Shown piece by piece: positions 1 to 7,572 of a stretch of 64,000 nucleotides of DNA. Below the pieces are notes generated by a model. It had not been told where the DNA came from and made no database searches. It saw only the letters and a list, made by a program, of their open reading frames with translations. Both the position numbers and the translations under genes were made by a program. Origin of the DNA: UBA6016 sp964568395 (GTDB lineage Bacteria > Campylobacterota > Campylobacteria > Campylobacterales > UBA6016); the NCBI GenBank assembly GCA_964568395.1, contig CAZMPN010000002.1, positions 1 through 64,000 on the forward strand, in the 5' to 3' direction. Every line of letters starts with the position of its first letter. The first letter of the stretch is position 1.

Positions 1-97
1 GGGGTTTCTTCTTATAAACTACTACAAATCTAAATCATTACTTTTTTGCTGGTTAAATTCGATAAATACCTATAATTACGCTTGCTAAAGTGCTTTT

Positions 98-106
98 TGC
101 TACAAT
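98..106 (+). promoter_or_regulatory. candidate extended -10 promoter of murI-dnaX
   Basis: TGCTACAAT preceded by a T run fits the extended -10 element (TGnTAnAAT) that serves as the main sigma-70 signal in Campylobacterota. It lies about 27 bases before the murI start. A second TATAAT is at 71-76. No gene is visible in bases 1-132. Called by eye only. Confidence 0.4.
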
Positions 107-132
107 AAAATAAAAACGAAAGCGTGTAGAAA

Positions 133-885
133 TTGGTTGTAGGCGTATTTGATAGCGGTGTCGGCGGACTTACCGTCGCTAAGTCCATAATTGACGAAAA
201 ACTATTTGACGAAGTAATATATTACGGCGATACTGCACGCGTGCCATACGGCACAAAGGATGAGAATACTATCATCAGGTATTCGCTGGAGGCGGTAGAG
301 TTTTTCAAAAACTTTAATATCGATATTCTGGTGGTAGCCTGCAATACCGCAAGTTCGTATGCCCTGGGCGAAATGCGCAAGGTCGCGCCTTTCAAGGTTG
401 TCGGGGTTATTGAGCCGGGGGTGTTGTCTATTATAAATCAAAATCCAAGGCTAGACTCCAATATACTCGTTATAGGCACTAAAGCAACCGTGTCCAGCGG
501 TATTTACAAGAAAATGCTCGAAACGAAAGGCTTTTCAAATATTACCCAGGTCGAGACAGGCTTATTTGTTCCTCTTGTGGAAGACGGAATATTGGATGGT
601 CCGATTATGGATGCTATGCTTGAGCATTATTTTGGGAATTTAGAGGAGCCGGATTATATTATCTTGGGTTGCACCCATTTTCCATTAATAGCCAATGCCA
701 TAAGTAATTATTTTAAAGGCTCTTTGCTTGTCCATTCCGGAGAGGCGATAGTGAGCTATCTACATTCCGAGTTTGGCCTTGAAAGTTGCGGACATGAGAG
801 CCAGTTAAGGCTATTTGCCTCATCTAGCCCTGAAAGACTAAAGCTAAGGGCGGACGAATGGCTAAAAGGGAGTATTTATAGATGA
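133..885 (+). CDS. murI: glutamate racemase
   Basis: Converts L-glutamate to D-glutamate for peptidoglycan precursors in the cytoplasm. The protein has 250 residues, the usual family length. It opens with the VFDSGVGG motif and has the two catalytic cysteines in VVACNTASS (Cys70) and LGCTHFPL (Cys180). The start is TTG: an in-frame TAG lies just upstream (127-129), so no longer form is possible, and no clear ribosome binding site is seen. The stop overlaps the dnaX start by 4 bases, so the two are probably translationally coupled. Confidence 0.95.
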   Translation: MVVGVFDSGVGGLTVAKSIIDEKLFDEVIYYGDTARVPYGTKDENTIIRYSLEAVEFFKNFNIDILVVACNTASSYALGEMRKVAPFKVVGVIEPGVLSIINQNPRLDSNILVIGTKATVSSGIYKKMLETKGFSNITQVETGLFVPLVEDGILDGPIMDAMLEHYFGNLEEPDYIILGCTHFPLIANAISNYFKGSLLVHSGEAIVSYLHSEFGLESCGHESQLRLFASSSPERLKLRADEWLKGSIYR

Positions 886-2612
886 GTAGGGTTTTGGCAT
901 TAAAATATAGACCTAAGAGATTTAGAGATCTAATCGGACAGGAGTCGGTATCGCAGACCATCTCGCTTGGGCTAAAAAACGACAAGCTCTCCCATGCATA
1001 TCTGTTTTCAGGCCTAAGGGGAAGCGGTAAAACTTCGACCGCGAGAATATTCGCCAAAGCGCTGGTGTGCGAGAATGCTCCTACCGATGAGCCTTGCGGA
1101 GTCTGCCTGGGATGCGTATCTGCGGAAGAAGGAAGGCATCTGGATATTATCGAGATGGATGCCGCAAGCAATAGAAAAATAGAAGATATAAGAGGCGTAA
1201 TAGAGAGCACCAAATATAAGCCGTCGCAGGCTAAATATAAAATCTTTATTATCGACGAAGTCCATATGCTTACGAAAGAGGCGTTTAACGCCCTTTTAAA
1301 GACCCTTGAGGAGCCTCCGGCATACGTCAAGTTCATATTGGCGACTACAGACCCTATAAAGCTTCCCGCAACCATTCTTTCAAGAACTATACATTTTAGG
1401 TTCAAAAAAATTGGCCATTTTGATGTCGTAGAACATCTTAAACACGTGCTTCAAAAAGAGAATATATCGTTCGAAGAAGAGGCGCTTGAGATAATCGCCA
1501 GAAGCGGAAGCGGCTCTCTTAGGGATACATTGACGCTTCTCGATCAAGCCATAGTATTTTCAAAAGGATTTGTGTCCAAAACAAGCGTAGTGGAGCTGCT
1601 TGGCGCCGTCAATCCGGATAAAATCAAAGAGTTGTTCGGGTTTGTATTGAAAAAGGATAGAGAAGGCGCTCTCGCCGCTATCAAAGAGTTTGAAGAATAT
1701 GAGGCGGAAAATATTATCAATGAGATAATCGAGTTTCTCAAAAACTCAATTTCGGAAAAACATCAAGCTATGCCTCTTTTTGTTTTGGAGAGATTCTTTA
1801 GGACGGCTATTGGCGCAAAAGAACTTCTTTTTATGGGCGCCGAAGGTAATTTTGTATTAACCCTGAGCGTGCTTAAAATGATTGAGGCTATGGAGATAGA
1901 GGACATAGACTCTCTTATAGCGAAATATGAAAGCCAGGTTGATTTTTCCGCCGCGCCGAAAACGGTTACGGTAGAAAAAAAAGAAGAACGCCAAGCGGAA
2001 CCAAAGACGCAAGAGGATTTGGTTTCTCCTGAAACCAACGATGCAGCCTACGGCGTGAACGCGGACGCAAACAAATGGGAAAAGCTTCAAGCCCTTCTGT
2101 ATGAGAGAAGCTATGAGCTTGGAAGCGTGTTTAGCCAGAACGTTTCATTCGTGTCTTATGAGGATGGCGTCTTGACATGGTTCAGCAAAGCGCAAGGCGA
2201 GGCTAGGGAGCTTCTTACTAAATACTATTCGATAGTCAAACACATAATCCAGGACGTATATGGAATAGATACGAAGATCGTCGTGCAAAAAGAGGAGCCG
2301 AAAGCAAAAGAGACTCAAGAGGAGCAGGCTGTCGCTATACCGACGGCGTTGCAAAATGTTGACAGGGAAGAGATATATAAGGGCTTTACGCCAGTGGACG
2401 ACGAAGAAGAGGAGAGCGAGTATGTGCAGCAAGGCCCCGGCTTGTTTGACGATGAGCAAGAGACAAAGAGCCGCGAGCCTGAGGCGTCTGAAATTAAAAA
2501 TTTGGAGGATGAGGCTGCCGAACTTAGTCTTCTAAAGCATCCTTTAGTTGAAAAAACGAAAGAAGTATTCGGAATTACCGATAGCAATATATCAGTTTTC
2601 CAAAAACTTTAA
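882..2612 (+). CDS. dnaX: DNA polymerase III subunit gamma/tau
   Basis: Clamp-loader ATPase that loads the sliding clamp at the replication fork. The AAA+ region shows a Walker A (about residues 44-51, GLRGSGKT), a zinc-binding set Cys63/72/75/78, a Walker B (IIDEVH, about 123-128) and a sensor region with TTDP. After about residue 360 the protein becomes charged and low in complexity, then continues into a tau-like C-terminal region to residue 576. A run of eight A at 1975-1982 (codons 365-367) sits exactly where the ATPase core ends; a -1 shift there would stop at 2030-2032 and give a short gamma-like form of about 383 residues (see findings). Confidence 0.95.
   Translation: MSRVLALKYRPKRFRDLIGQESVSQTISLGLKNDKLSHAYLFSGLRGSGKTSTARIFAKALVCENAPTDEPCGVCLGCVSAEEGRHLDIIEMDAASNRKIEDIRGVIESTKYKPSQAKYKIFIIDEVHMLTKEAFNALLKTLEEPPAYVKFILATTDPIKLPATILSRTIHFRFKKIGHFDVVEHLKHVLQKENISFEEEALEIIARSGSGSLRDTLTLLDQAIVFSKGFVSKTSVVELLGAVNPDKIKELFGFVLKKDREGALAAIKEFEEYEAENIINEIIEFLKNSISEKHQAMPLFVLERFFRTAIGAKELLFMGAEGNFVLTLSVLKMIEAMEIEDIDSLIAKYESQVDFSAAPKTVTVEKKEERQAEPKTQEDLVSPETNDAAYGVNADANKWEKLQALLYERSYELGSVFSQNVSFVSYEDGVLTWFSKAQGEARELLTKYYSIVKHIIQDVYGIDTKIVVQKEEPKAKETQEEQAVAIPTALQNVDREEIYKGFTPVDDEEEESEYVQQGPGLFDDEQETKSREPEASEIKNLEDEAAELSLLKHPLVEKTKEVFGITDSNISVFQKL
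1975..1982 (+). other. A8 slippage-prone run in dnaX
   Basis: Eight consecutive A cover part of codon 365 and codons 366-367 of dnaX, directly after the clamp-loader core. Both alternative frames close soon afterwards (-1 stop at 2030-2032). Similar A runs drive programmed frameshifting or transcriptional slippage in dnaX of some other bacteria; no strong downstream hairpin is visible here. Function is inference. Confidence 0.35.
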
Positions 2613-2657
2613 ATTTTAGTGTTGTAATATAAACTTAGTTTAAGTAGGCGGTAATTA

Positions 2658-3425
2658 ATGGATTTAACGGTTTTAGGCGGTATTGTTTTGGCGCTCGCAT
2701 TTATTGCGGTGGGGGACACGCTAGAAGGCGGGAACCCGATACATATTCTTCATCTTACGTCCATTATGATAGTTGTCCCTCCGGCTTTGCTTTCGTCTAT
2801 GACCGCGACGCATGCGCATTTTGTAAAAGGCGCATATAAAAATCTCGGCATGGTATTCAAAAAATCAACCGTTAACTACGAGAAAACAATAGAGCAGCTA
2901 TACGATTTTGCCATTATCGCAAGACGTGACGGTCTTTTGAAGCTAGAAGCAGAAATTCCGAATGTGGAAAATGAATTCATGAGCAAAGGCCTAGACCTTG
3001 TCGTCTCCGGCGTAAATGTAGACGTAATAAGACAGACCCTGGAGATAGAGATAGAGGAGACAGAGCACTACTATCACGGTTGCGGACACTACTTTATACT
3101 TGCCGGCGAGACGTTCCCGGTTATGGGTCTTATCGGTGCGGTTTTGGGTCTTATCTTGGCTCTCGCAAAGCTTGATAATCCGCAAGAGATGGCAAACGGT
3201 ATCGCCGGCGCGTTTACCGCTACGGTTACAGGTATTGCGGCGTCATATATTATTTTCGGACCTATCGGCAGGAAGATGGTTGCAAAGTCGCACGATATTA
3301 TCAAAGAACAGACTATTATCCTGGAAGGCCTTGTTTCTTTGGTGTCAGGGGATAACCCTAAAATGATGAGAAGCAAGCTATATAACTATGTAGGCGGCGA
3401 GCCTGAAGAGGGCAAAAAACATTAA
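2658..3425 (+). CDS. motA: flagellar motor stator protein MotA
   Basis: Stator subunit that, with MotB, forms the ion channel driving the flagellum at the inner membrane. The 255-residue protein starts with the characteristic Campylobacterota MotA N-terminus (GDTLEGGNP after the first membrane segment). It carries the cytoplasmic loop with the IARRDG stretch and two C-terminal membrane helices with the AGETFPVMGLIGAVLG and GAFTATVTG motifs. The motB start overlaps its stop by one base. The gap of 45 bases after dnaX is AT-rich and could hold a promoter. Confidence 0.95.
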   Translation: MDLTVLGGIVLALAFIAVGDTLEGGNPIHILHLTSIMIVVPPALLSSMTATHAHFVKGAYKNLGMVFKKSTVNYEKTIEQLYDFAIIARRDGLLKLEAEIPNVENEFMSKGLDLVVSGVNVDVIRQTLEIEIEETEHYYHGCGHYFILAGETFPVMGLIGAVLGLILALAKLDNPQEMANGIAGAFTATVTGIAASYIIFGPIGRKMVAKSHDIIKEQTIILEGLVSLVSGDNPKMMRSKLYNYVGGEPEEGKKH

Positions 3426-4252
3426 TGGCTAAGAAAAAAAAGTGCCCCGAGTGTGAAGCGGGGGAAAAGTGGGCGGTTCCTTTTGCCGACTTTTTTAGTC
3501 TTCTGCTGGCGCTTTTTATTGCGCTATATGCGATAGCCTCCGTAAATAAAGATAGAATGAGGGCACTCTCTAAATCTTTCAGCGATATATTCGAATTTAC
3601 GCCTTCTCAGATAAATATGATTCCCGTTGGACAGGATGCCGGGCAAGAAGGCAAAATGAGCAGCACAACCACGAAAAGTAAAGACGAGTCCAAGCAGAGC
3701 CAAGAGGTAAAGCAGCAGCAGATGGAAACAGCCAAGCAGCTCATGAAGGATCTGCAGGCTATTAAAGACGTCGCCCCCGAAAGCGGAAACGGAAGCGATA
3801 CCGAAGTTGTTATGACCGATGAGGGGATTAGGATCAGGACCCTGAATGCCATAGTGTTTGACGAAGGGAGCGCAAATCTGACTCCGGCCTCAAAAAAAGT
3901 GCTCGATATAATGGCAAAATCAGTAAAAAGCTATCAAGGAAATATAAAGATCGAAGGGCATACCTCTTCCGTAAATCCTCCAAAGGGAAGTATATATCCT
4001 TCAAATTGGGAGCTTTCGTCGGCCAGGGCGTCATCCGTTGCCAGAGAGTTTATAAGCAAAGGGTTTAACCCCCAGAAGTTTAGCGTTGTCGGATATGCCG
4101 ATACTAAGCCGGTGAGCAAAGACGGTGAAAGCGGTAAACATTTTTTGAATCAGCGCGTAGATATAGTTCTTATGAAGTATGACGGCAAAAATGAGGGCGG
4201 AGCTACATCCATACTTGATGCGCCGCCGCCGGAGGCGACGATCAAGCGTTAA
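3425..4252 (+). CDS. motB: flagellar motor stator protein MotB
   Basis: Stator partner of MotA that anchors the motor to peptidoglycan. The 275-residue protein has a short cytoplasmic N-terminus with a CPEC pair, one membrane helix with the proton-binding Asp22 (in PFADFFSLLL), a Gln/Lys-rich periplasmic linker, and a C-terminal OmpA-like peptidoglycan-binding domain (about 135-250, with the IEGHT and NWELSSARA motifs). It is coupled to motA and its end overlaps the convergent gene on the other strand by 3-4 bases. Confidence 0.95.
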   Translation: MAKKKKCPECEAGEKWAVPFADFFSLLLALFIALYAIASVNKDRMRALSKSFSDIFEFTPSQINMIPVGQDAGQEGKMSSTTTKSKDESKQSQEVKQQQMETAKQLMKDLQAIKDVAPESGNGSDTEVVMTDEGIRIRTLNAIVFDEGSANLTPASKKVLDIMAKSVKSYQGNIKIEGHTSSVNPPKGSIYPSNWELSSARASSVAREFISKGFNPQKFSVVGYADTKPVSKDGESGKHFLNQRVDIVLMKYDGKNEGGATSILDAPPPEATIKR

Positions 4253-4773
4253 TTTTTGATAACGCCTCTTAGCGCCCTTCTTGCTTTTTCGTAAACAGCA
4301 AAAGACGCAATGTGTATTTCGCTATTGTAATATTCACACTCCTCTGCGAAATCGGATCTGTCCAATATTAGGTCTGCCGTCGGATGGTATTTGTTTGATG
4401 CAAAAATAAGCTCCATATTGCTGTATGGCATCGCTATCCTAAAATAGTTTCCGGCATTTTCCAGCTCTTTTTTTGTGTCGCTGCCTATTTTTGCGCAGAA
4501 TATTCCATCTTTTTTCAGTATTCTAAATATTTCTTGTAGATTTTGGTTTTCTTTGAATGAGATTATGATGTCGAATTTTTCGCTTTCAAAGCCGCTGTTT
4601 CCAGATAGTTCCGCGATAGACGCGACATCTTTTGCGAGTTTGGCGGCCGCATTCGGCAGTTCGCCGCCTATTGTTAGGCAGACGGCAGGGTTTTCATGTG
4701 TGCAAAGCGGTACAAACGAGAGCATCTCTTTTGTCGCCGCCTCGCTTTGCTGTGGGCTAATTTCAAAACGCAT
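4249..4773 (-). CDS. degenerate spermidine-synthase-like protein
   Basis: The 174-residue protein resembles the SpeE/spermidine synthase fold: it has a C-terminal EYYNSEIHIASFAVYEKAR stretch like the substrate-domain end of SpeE and a Rossmann-like middle. Key residues look lost: the glycine-rich GGGDG loop is replaced by IGGEL, and the catalytic VD after the YDVII-type strand reads FDIIISF. It is also shorter than true SpeE (about 260-280). It is therefore probably a non-catalytic relative kept in Campylobacterota. The start has a good AAAGGA site. It lies just outside the left end of the mobile element, so before insertion it was a divergent neighbour of purM. Confidence 0.6.
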   Translation of the reverse strand: MRFEISPQQSEAATKEMLSFVPLCTHENPAVCLTIGGELPNAAAKLAKDVASIAELSGNSGFESEKFDIIISFKENQNLQEIFRILKKDGIFCAKIGSDTKKELENAGNYFRIAMPYSNMELIFASNKYHPTADLILDRSDFAEECEYYNSEIHIASFAVYEKARRALRGVIKN

Positions 4774-4818
4774 ATTTAGTTTTCCTTTGCCTAAAAATCA
4801 AGCGATTTTAGCTCTTTT

Positions 4819-4833
4819 TTGTTAAAATCGGTC
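4819..4833 (+). repeat. attL candidate (left 15-bp direct repeat)
   Basis: TTGTTAAAATCGGTC, identical to 14881-14895. It contains an extended -10-like TGTTAAAAT (4820-4828) preceded by six T. I infer that this was the original purM promoter core, now pointing into the element, antisense to the relaxase gene. Confidence 0.75.
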
Positions 4834-4975
4834 ATACGTAATCGCCTCCTATGACTTCGGCCTTTTGTCTGCCGCTTATTCTTTCATTTTGTATCATTTT
4901 TTGTGACAGAAATTATAGCGCAGAATATTAATAAATATTTTCATAAATGTGGGCATTTTTTGTCTATTTTCCGTT

Positions 4976-5006
4976 AAAAAAGTTTCGGCGGCACGGAACC
5001 TTTTTT
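4976..5006. terminator. hairpin with A/T flanks, terminator of the relaxase gene
   Basis: An A6G-TTTCG arm (4976-4987) pairs with CGGAA-C-CTTTTTT (4994-5006) around a 6-base loop, with one bulge and one G-T pair. A/T tracts on both sides make it look bidirectional. It lies about 65 bases after the relaxase stop on the minus strand. A second, imperfect stem (about 5010-5042) follows. The rest of 4834-5071 shows no gene. Confidence 0.5.
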
Positions 5007-5053
5007 ACTCCTCACCGCGTCTTTTTTAGGCGATGGCGAGGTCTCCTTGCACT

Positions 5054-5067
5054 TTAACCCCTCTTTT
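5054..5067 (+). repeat. 14-bp direct repeat, copy 1
   Basis: TTAACCCCTCTTTT, identical to 13362-13375. Both copies lie in intergenic DNA inside the element and in the same orientation. Possible recombinase or regulator binding site; function unknown. Confidence 0.4.
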
Positions 5068-5071
5068 TAGT

Positions 5072-6322
5072 TTAACGCCCTAATCCACCACCAATATCTT
5101 CTCTACCAAGCCTTTTTTTGTATGCCTCCGCCGCTCTTTCTTTGGCCGTCTTATATTCTGCTTTTAAGGTTTTATATCTATCCATTTGAATTGGGCGCTC
5201 GTTTGCCAAATCTTCAGCTATCCCGCTAATCTCTACCCTTAGCTCTTTTATTACATCAGCGTTCTCTATGGCCTCATTCCTTGCGTTTTCCAATTTGCCT
5301 TCAAGGGTTTTTATTGCCTGGTTCGCCTCTCTTAGTTTGTGTGCCGCCAAACTGTTGTTCTCATTAACGGTTACGATTATATTTTGGAGCTCTTTAGCTT
5401 TAGTTTCGAGCTCACGTACTCGGATGATTGTAGCCCCGGCCTCGGTAAATATCCTGCTTGCTTCCTCTGTACCGTACTTACCCATGGTTTTTATCCCGTT
5501 TTGAAGTATTAATATCTGCCGTTTAAGGCTTTCTATATATCTCTTCTCTTTATCTGTAAATCCAAAAACCACCCTTTGTCTCGGTTCCTCTTTCTTTTCA
5601 AGGTTAAACGCTTTTACTATGTCGGTATACGTTTTATATAGCTTGTTTTGCGCCGTGTCATCCTCTTTGAAGGTCTTGAGGACTCCAAGTAACTCTTCTT
5701 CTGTTGGCTTTCTTGGCGGTTTTTGCTGCCATGCTTTCTCCGCTTCCCTTTCGCTCTGTTCCGCTTTGGCCATAGCTTTTCTATATTCCTTATGCCCAAG
5801 GTGTTTTCCTCCTTTAAACGGCTCCGTTCTCTGCATTCTTAAGGTTGAGGCGGCAATATCTTGGAGCTTGATTAGCTCCTTCTTGCCGAGTTTTACCGTT
5901 TTACCGTCTGCACCGATAGTTCCGAAGATTACGTGGGCGTGCCAATTGCGCTCCTCCAGACTCTTGCCTTCGTCTCTATGAATGGATATATGGAGAGCCT
6001 TTAGCCCCAATTTCAATGCTATTTCATCAGTAGTTTTCCGCATATCGTCCATAGTATGATGGGCATCGAGTACGAATACCGCCTCGCGCAAATACACCGT
6101 GTTAGACGGCATACTTTTCCCTGTCCGCTCTATGTAGGCGGACTTGACGTCGTCAACGTACTGGGCAATGTCGGCTATGTCGATGCTTTCGTTCTCGTGA
6201 GAGAGCTCGCTATAGGCATAAGAGGGTGTATATACTCGCCTATTATGCTTTAGCGCTTCGACGAAATTAGAGCAAGTCTGGATAGTTACCCCAGACTTGC
6301 GAGGGGATAATTGTTGCTGCAT
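5072..6322 (-). CDS. relaxase-like mobilization protein (HUH type)
   Basis: Probable DNA-nicking mobilization protein. Using the start at 6322 (416 residues), it has an N-terminal tyrosine-rich stretch (residues 31-37), the HRDE segment at 115-118 and a metal-binding NWHAH at 126-130 followed by a hydrophobic strand, as in Pre/Mob and MobA-type relaxases. From about residue 290 it is a long coiled coil, also usual for Mob proteins. The frame is open to 6412, but ATG 6322 has a strong GGAG site 6-7 bases upstream, and the longer form would run through three inverted repeats, so I prefer 6322. The family assignment is from motifs only. The hairpin cluster just upstream is a candidate oriT. Confidence 0.65.
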   Translation of the reverse strand: MQQQLSPRKSGVTIQTCSNFVEALKHNRRVYTPSYAYSELSHENESIDIADIAQYVDDVKSAYIERTGKSMPSNTVYLREAVFVLDAHHTMDDMRKTTDEIALKLGLKALHISIHRDEGKSLEERNWHAHVIFGTIGADGKTVKLGKKELIKLQDIAASTLRMQRTEPFKGGKHLGHKEYRKAMAKAEQSEREAEKAWQQKPPRKPTEEELLGVLKTFKEDDTAQNKLYKTYTDIVKAFNLEKKEEPRQRVVFGFTDKEKRYIESLKRQILILQNGIKTMGKYGTEEASRIFTEAGATIIRVRELETKAKELQNIIVTVNENNSLAAHKLREANQAIKTLEGKLENARNEAIENADVIKELRVEISGIAEDLANERPIQMDRYKTLKAEYKTAKERAAEAYKKRLGREDIGGGLGR

Positions 6323-6336
6323 GTTATTCTCCGAAT

Positions 6337-6354
6337 CCACACCGAATGGTGTGG
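6337..6354. repeat. perfect inverted repeat (7-bp arms) upstream of the relaxase
   Basis: CCACACC (6337-6343) and GGTGTGG (6348-6354) around the loop GAAT. It lies 15 bases upstream of the preferred relaxase start. Candidate part of oriT or an operator. Confidence 0.6.
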
Positions 6355-6360
6355 CGAAAT

Positions 6361-6420
6361 AGGACGGTTCGCAGAACCTCCTATTGAGCAAGAGAATAGG
6401 AGGTGGTGGCACGCCGTCCT
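6361..6420. repeat. nested inverted repeats, candidate oriT
   Basis: Outer arms AGGACGG (6361-6367) and CCGTCCT (6414-6420) enclose a perfect 10-bp hairpin ACCTCCTATT (6376-6385) / AATAGGAGGT (6395-6404) with a 9-base loop. Together with 6337-6354 this gives three perfect palindromic stems in 84 bases next to a relaxase gene, the usual form of a transfer origin. Also possible: autoregulatory operator of the relaxase. Confidence 0.5.
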
Positions 6421-6555
6421 GATTAATTATATGGAGAATGAAAACTTTTTTCGAGAAATTAGCTGAAATTTTGATTTAATATATGGATAGTTTTTATTGT
6501 TCCTCTTTGGTGCATATGACCGTAAATAATCAAATTGTAATTAAGTGTTGTATAT

Positions 6556-6561
6556 TATAAT
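6556..6561 (+). promoter_or_regulatory. candidate -10 box of the envelope operon
   Basis: TATAAT in a very AT-rich stretch, 55 bases before the TTG start at 6617. It is the only good -10 in 6421-6616, a stretch that otherwise holds no gene. Confidence 0.4.
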
Positions 6562-6616
6562 AAGTTATTAGTGGCTACATAAGGCGCTTCTTGCATCAAA
6601 ATTAAGAGGTAAGAAA

Positions 6617-6979
6617 TTGGGCAGGTTATTATTATTTAGCGTATGCGCGACAGTATTGTTATGCGGATGTACTTATCAGCCTCCTGTTGCCGCATCATAT
6701 AATGGAAATTCAATAGTCGGAACCGAAAAACGACCAGAATTTATTATATCCGTGTTTGATATCGAGAAAAAGAAACCGGAGGCCATAGCGCTCATAGATG
6801 AAACTGTTAAGTATGCCAAAAACAGTAATGCCTCCGCGTATATTATAGTGGGCCCGGAGAATCTAATAGACTTAGTAATAAGGCCAAGATTAAAATCTCT
6901 TAAGCCGTCTATTATAGATATTCAAAAAGTATATGGAGCTAAGTATATATCAATCATAGTCGAAAAGAGTAAGACATGA
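6617..6979 (+). CDS. small lipoprotein of unknown function
   Basis: 120 residues. The N-terminus is a lipoprotein signal with lipobox LCGC (Cys about 18). The rest has alternating strand/helix character and no family I recognise. TTG start with an AGAGGT site 6-7 bases upstream. It is the first gene of a three-gene rightward operon; its stop overlaps the next start (ATGA). The DNA looks more AT-rich than the chromosomal genes, consistent with acquisition with the element. Confidence 0.7.
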   Translation: MGRLLLFSVCATVLLCGCTYQPPVAASYNGNSIVGTEKRPEFIISVFDIEKKKPEAIALIDETVKYAKNSNASAYIIVGPENLIDLVIRPRLKSLKPSIIDIQKVYGAKYISIIVEKSKT

Positions 6980-7572
6980 TAAAAAAGTTAATGGCTGTTT
7001 TGATTATTCTTTCAATAACCGTAACCCAAGCCAATGCTTTTATATTCTTACTTGCTTTGTTGGCGATGAAATCTAAAAGTAAAAACGAGAAACCATTGAA
7101 AGGTTTTGTTTCCGCAAAAGATTTTAACGACGCCCTAAAAAATGGTCTTGAAAAATATGAAAGGTCGTTGATGAATGAGATATTGGTTGCAAATGAGGTG
7201 CTTTATTATAATAATTCAATAATAGCCAGAGTTAACGATAAGAAAGATTTTATATTGGAAGCAAGAGAAAACAAAAAACTCCCATTATATGCGCAATCTG
7301 TCCTTGGTAGTGTTTTTGAAAATATTGAAAAAGGAAGAGCGAGAGATTCTTCCTCTAATGAGTTTTATGGGGAAGGCTTGAGTCAAAATCTTGGCGAAAG
7401 CATAATAGCAAGCTTTGTAAATTCAAGGTATCAAAAGGCGGAAGCAGATAATGCCTATCTTAGCAGAGAGGCCAAAAGAATTGCGGCTGGTTCCATAGAT
7501 GATGGAGCATATCTTGTAAAGCAAATAGAATGGTTAAAACAAAAGGAGGAAGAATATGCCGGCAAAAAGTAG
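6976..7572 (+). CDS. exported protein of unknown function
   Basis: 198 residues. A typical signal peptide (about 1-21, ending AQANA-like) is followed by a short hydrophobic segment (LLALLAM) and a Lys/Glu-rich helical body. No domain recognised. Coupled at both ends: it starts inside the previous stop and its last 17 bases overlap the start of the M48 protease gene, so the three proteins are likely made together and may act together in the envelope. Confidence 0.65.
   Translation: MIKKLMAVLIILSITVTQANAFIFLLALLAMKSKSKNEKPLKGFVSAKDFNDALKNGLEKYERSLMNEILVANEVLYYNNSIIARVNDKKDFILEARENKKLPLYAQSVLGSVFENIEKGRARDSSSNEFYGEGLSQNLGESIIASFVNSRYQKAEADNAYLSREAKRIAAGSIDDGAYLVKQIEWLKQKEEEYAGKK

Noticed and set aside
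6323..6412. N-terminal extension of the relaxase frame (30 residues, Pro-rich start)
   Set aside because: It runs through three perfect inverted repeats and has no good ribosome binding site, while ATG 6322 has a clear GGAG site.
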